Part shown: positions 63,317 through 64,000 of the stretch, in pieces
Position numbering within the stretch: position 1 is the first letter of the stretch
Layout of the letters: every line of letters begins with the position of its first letter
DNA from: Chitinophagaceae bacterium
GTDB lineage: Bacteria > Bacteroidota > Bacteroidia > Chitinophagales > Chitinophagaceae
Length of the DNA: 64,000 bases
Assembly (NCBI GenBank): GCA_016719165.1
Contig: JADKAJ010000001.1
Coordinates: 248,001 to 312,000 of the forward strand
Reading direction: 5' to 3'
Made by a program: the position numbers and the translations under genes
Notes under the pieces: model-generated
What the model was told of the DNA's origin: nothing
The model's database searches: none
Seen by the model: only the letters and a program-made list of their open reading frames with translations

Positions 63317-63400
63317 TGCCCGGGACTGGATTCGAACCAGCACAACCTTTCGGATGCTGCCACCTGAAGACAGTGCGTCTACCAATTTCGCCACCCGGGC
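63317..63400 (-). tRNA. tRNA-Leu (CAG)
   Basis: 84 nt on the minus strand. Acceptor arms GCCCGGG/CCCGGGC; D-loop with TTGGTAGAC; anticodon stem CTGTC/GGCAG with loop TTCAGGT, so the anticodon is CAG; a long variable arm (class II, as for Leu); T-loop GGTTCGAATCC. The discriminator is A, and CCA is not encoded. Confidence 0.95.
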
Positions 63401-63410
63401 TTCGGGGGTG

Positions 63411-63418
63411 CAAATATA
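63411..63418 (-). promoter_or_regulatory. -7 box (TATATTTG) for tRNA-Leu
   Basis: Exact TAnnTTTG on the minus strand, 10 bp before the first tRNA base. The box lies just after the dapD stop codon, so the tRNA has its own promoter; a -33-like TTTC lies 20 bp upstream, inside dapD. Confidence 0.55.
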
Positions 63419-63423
63419 AGTGT

Positions 63424-64000
63424 CTAAACTGAAACGTTGAAATCCCTTAACGCATCATTCAAACTGGTCTTCAAATCAGTACTTGGTTTTCGCTGACCAA
63501 TAATAAGGGCACAGCCTACGCCAAATTCACCGGCGGGGAATTTTTTGGTGTAAGACCCGGGTATTACCACACTCCTGGCCGGAACCCTTCCTTTCATTTC
63601 TATAGGTTCCGGTCCGCTTACGTCAATGATCTTTGTTGATTGGGTTAATACCACATTGGCTCCCAATACTGCTTCTTTTTCCACAATAACACCTTCTACT
63701 ACTATACACCGGCTGCCAATAAAACATCCATCTTCAATAATAACAGGACTTGCCTGTAATGGCTCCAGCACACCGCCAATGCCAACGCCACCACTCAGGT
63801 GAACAGCTTTCCCAATCTGTGCACAGCTGCCAACGGTAGCCCATGTATCCACCATCGTGCCTTCGTCCACATAGGCACCGATATTGACATACGATGGCAT
63901 CAATACCACATTTTTAGCCAGGTAAGCACCATAACGGGCCACCGCATGCGGAACCGCCCGTACGCCAAGTTCTTTATAGTTTTTCTTCAACAGCATTTTA
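63424..64000 (-). CDS. dapD: Tetrahydrodipicolinate N-succinyltransferase, N-terminus outside window
   Basis: The frame is open to the right edge; about 191 residues are seen. They contain the left-handed beta-helix of hexapeptide repeats ([59 protein letters not shown]), which closely matches DapD. The enzyme works in the succinylase route from tetrahydrodipicolinate to lysine and meso-diaminopimelate. The missing part would be ~80-90 residues of the N-terminal helical domain. Confidence 0.93.
   Translation of the reverse strand, partial: KMLLKKNYKELGVRAVPHAVARYGAYLAKNVVLMPSYVNIGAYVDEGTMVDTWATVGSCAQIGKAVHLSGGVGIGGVLEPLQASPVIIEDGCFIGSRCIVVEGVIVEKEAVLGANVVLTQSTKIIDVSGPEPIEMKGRVPARSVVIPGSYTKKFPAGEFGVGCALIIGQRKPSTDLKTSLNDALRDFNVSV

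Noticed and set aside
1..64000. CRISPR array, prophage, insertion sequence or defence island
   Set aside because: No regular spaced repeats, cas genes, transposase, integrase, phage structural genes or restriction-modification genes were recognised.

Overview
The window looks like a chromosomal segment of a Bacteroidota bacterium, most likely from the Chitinophagales/Chitinophagaceae. The grounds are: a C-terminal type IX secretion sorting domain on a large exported protease; several exact TAnnTTTG promoter -7 boxes, the Bacteroidota consensus; a zinc-free L36 of the type common in this phylum; and several genes that resemble families mostly seen there. This placement rests on protein character read by eye, not on a database search.

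Layout. 1-4759: a five-part ABC exporter (adaptor, two ATPases, two permeases). 4821-9206: a small unknown gene, then infA-rpmJ-rpsM-rpsK-rpsD-rpoA-rplQ. 9363-14401: ppc, then the agmatine-to-putrescine pair aguB and aguA, split by a dead four-helix-bundle gene flanked by arrays of 8-bp repeats. 14470-23351 (minus): a beta-barrel protein, amt and gltD-gltB, a nitrogen-assimilation group. 23483-35533 (minus): a complete branched-chain amino acid cluster, transcribed as leuA-leuC-leuD-leuB, then an attenuator, then ilvE-ilvD-ilvB-ilvN-ilvC-ilvA. 35744-50254: mixed genes (unknowns, an RNA methyltransferase, MazG-like, DUF3303, a DEAD-box helicase, NamZ-like muramidase, M20 peptidase, serine hydrolase, START-like, a short family X polymerase, a 2'-5' RNA ligase-like protein, a nested SGNH hydrolase). 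50530-64000: membrane hydrolase, phospholipase D-type synthase, Na/Pi cotransporter, L,D-transpeptidase, a release-factor-like protein, a fused FAD/Fe-S oxidoreductase, a secreted M12B-like protease, tRNA-Leu and the edge of dapD.

The strongest new observation is in the 286-bp gap between leuB and ilvE. It holds a 32-codon leader peptide with nine consecutive Ile/Val codons, a rho-independent terminator 26 nt after its stop, and a 9-bp alternative pairing between the last leader codons and the 5' arm of the terminator. This is a complete ribosome-mediated attenuator for ilvEDBNCA. leuA has its own 5' UTR hairpin, supported by G.U pairs only on the leuA strand.

A second theme is recoding or decay. 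Five genes (aguA, ilvB, the RNA methyltransferase, the helicase and the 2'-5' ligase) have a frame break, and one four-helix-bundle gene has an in-frame TAG. Two of the breaks (aguA and helicase) lie exactly on an A AAA AAG heptamer in the phase needed for -1 slippage. Sequence error, decay and recoding cannot be told apart from this sequence alone.

A third theme is short arrays of 7-bp and 8-bp degenerate repeats beside stop codons and four-helix-bundle ORFs, which may be remnants of a small mobile unit.
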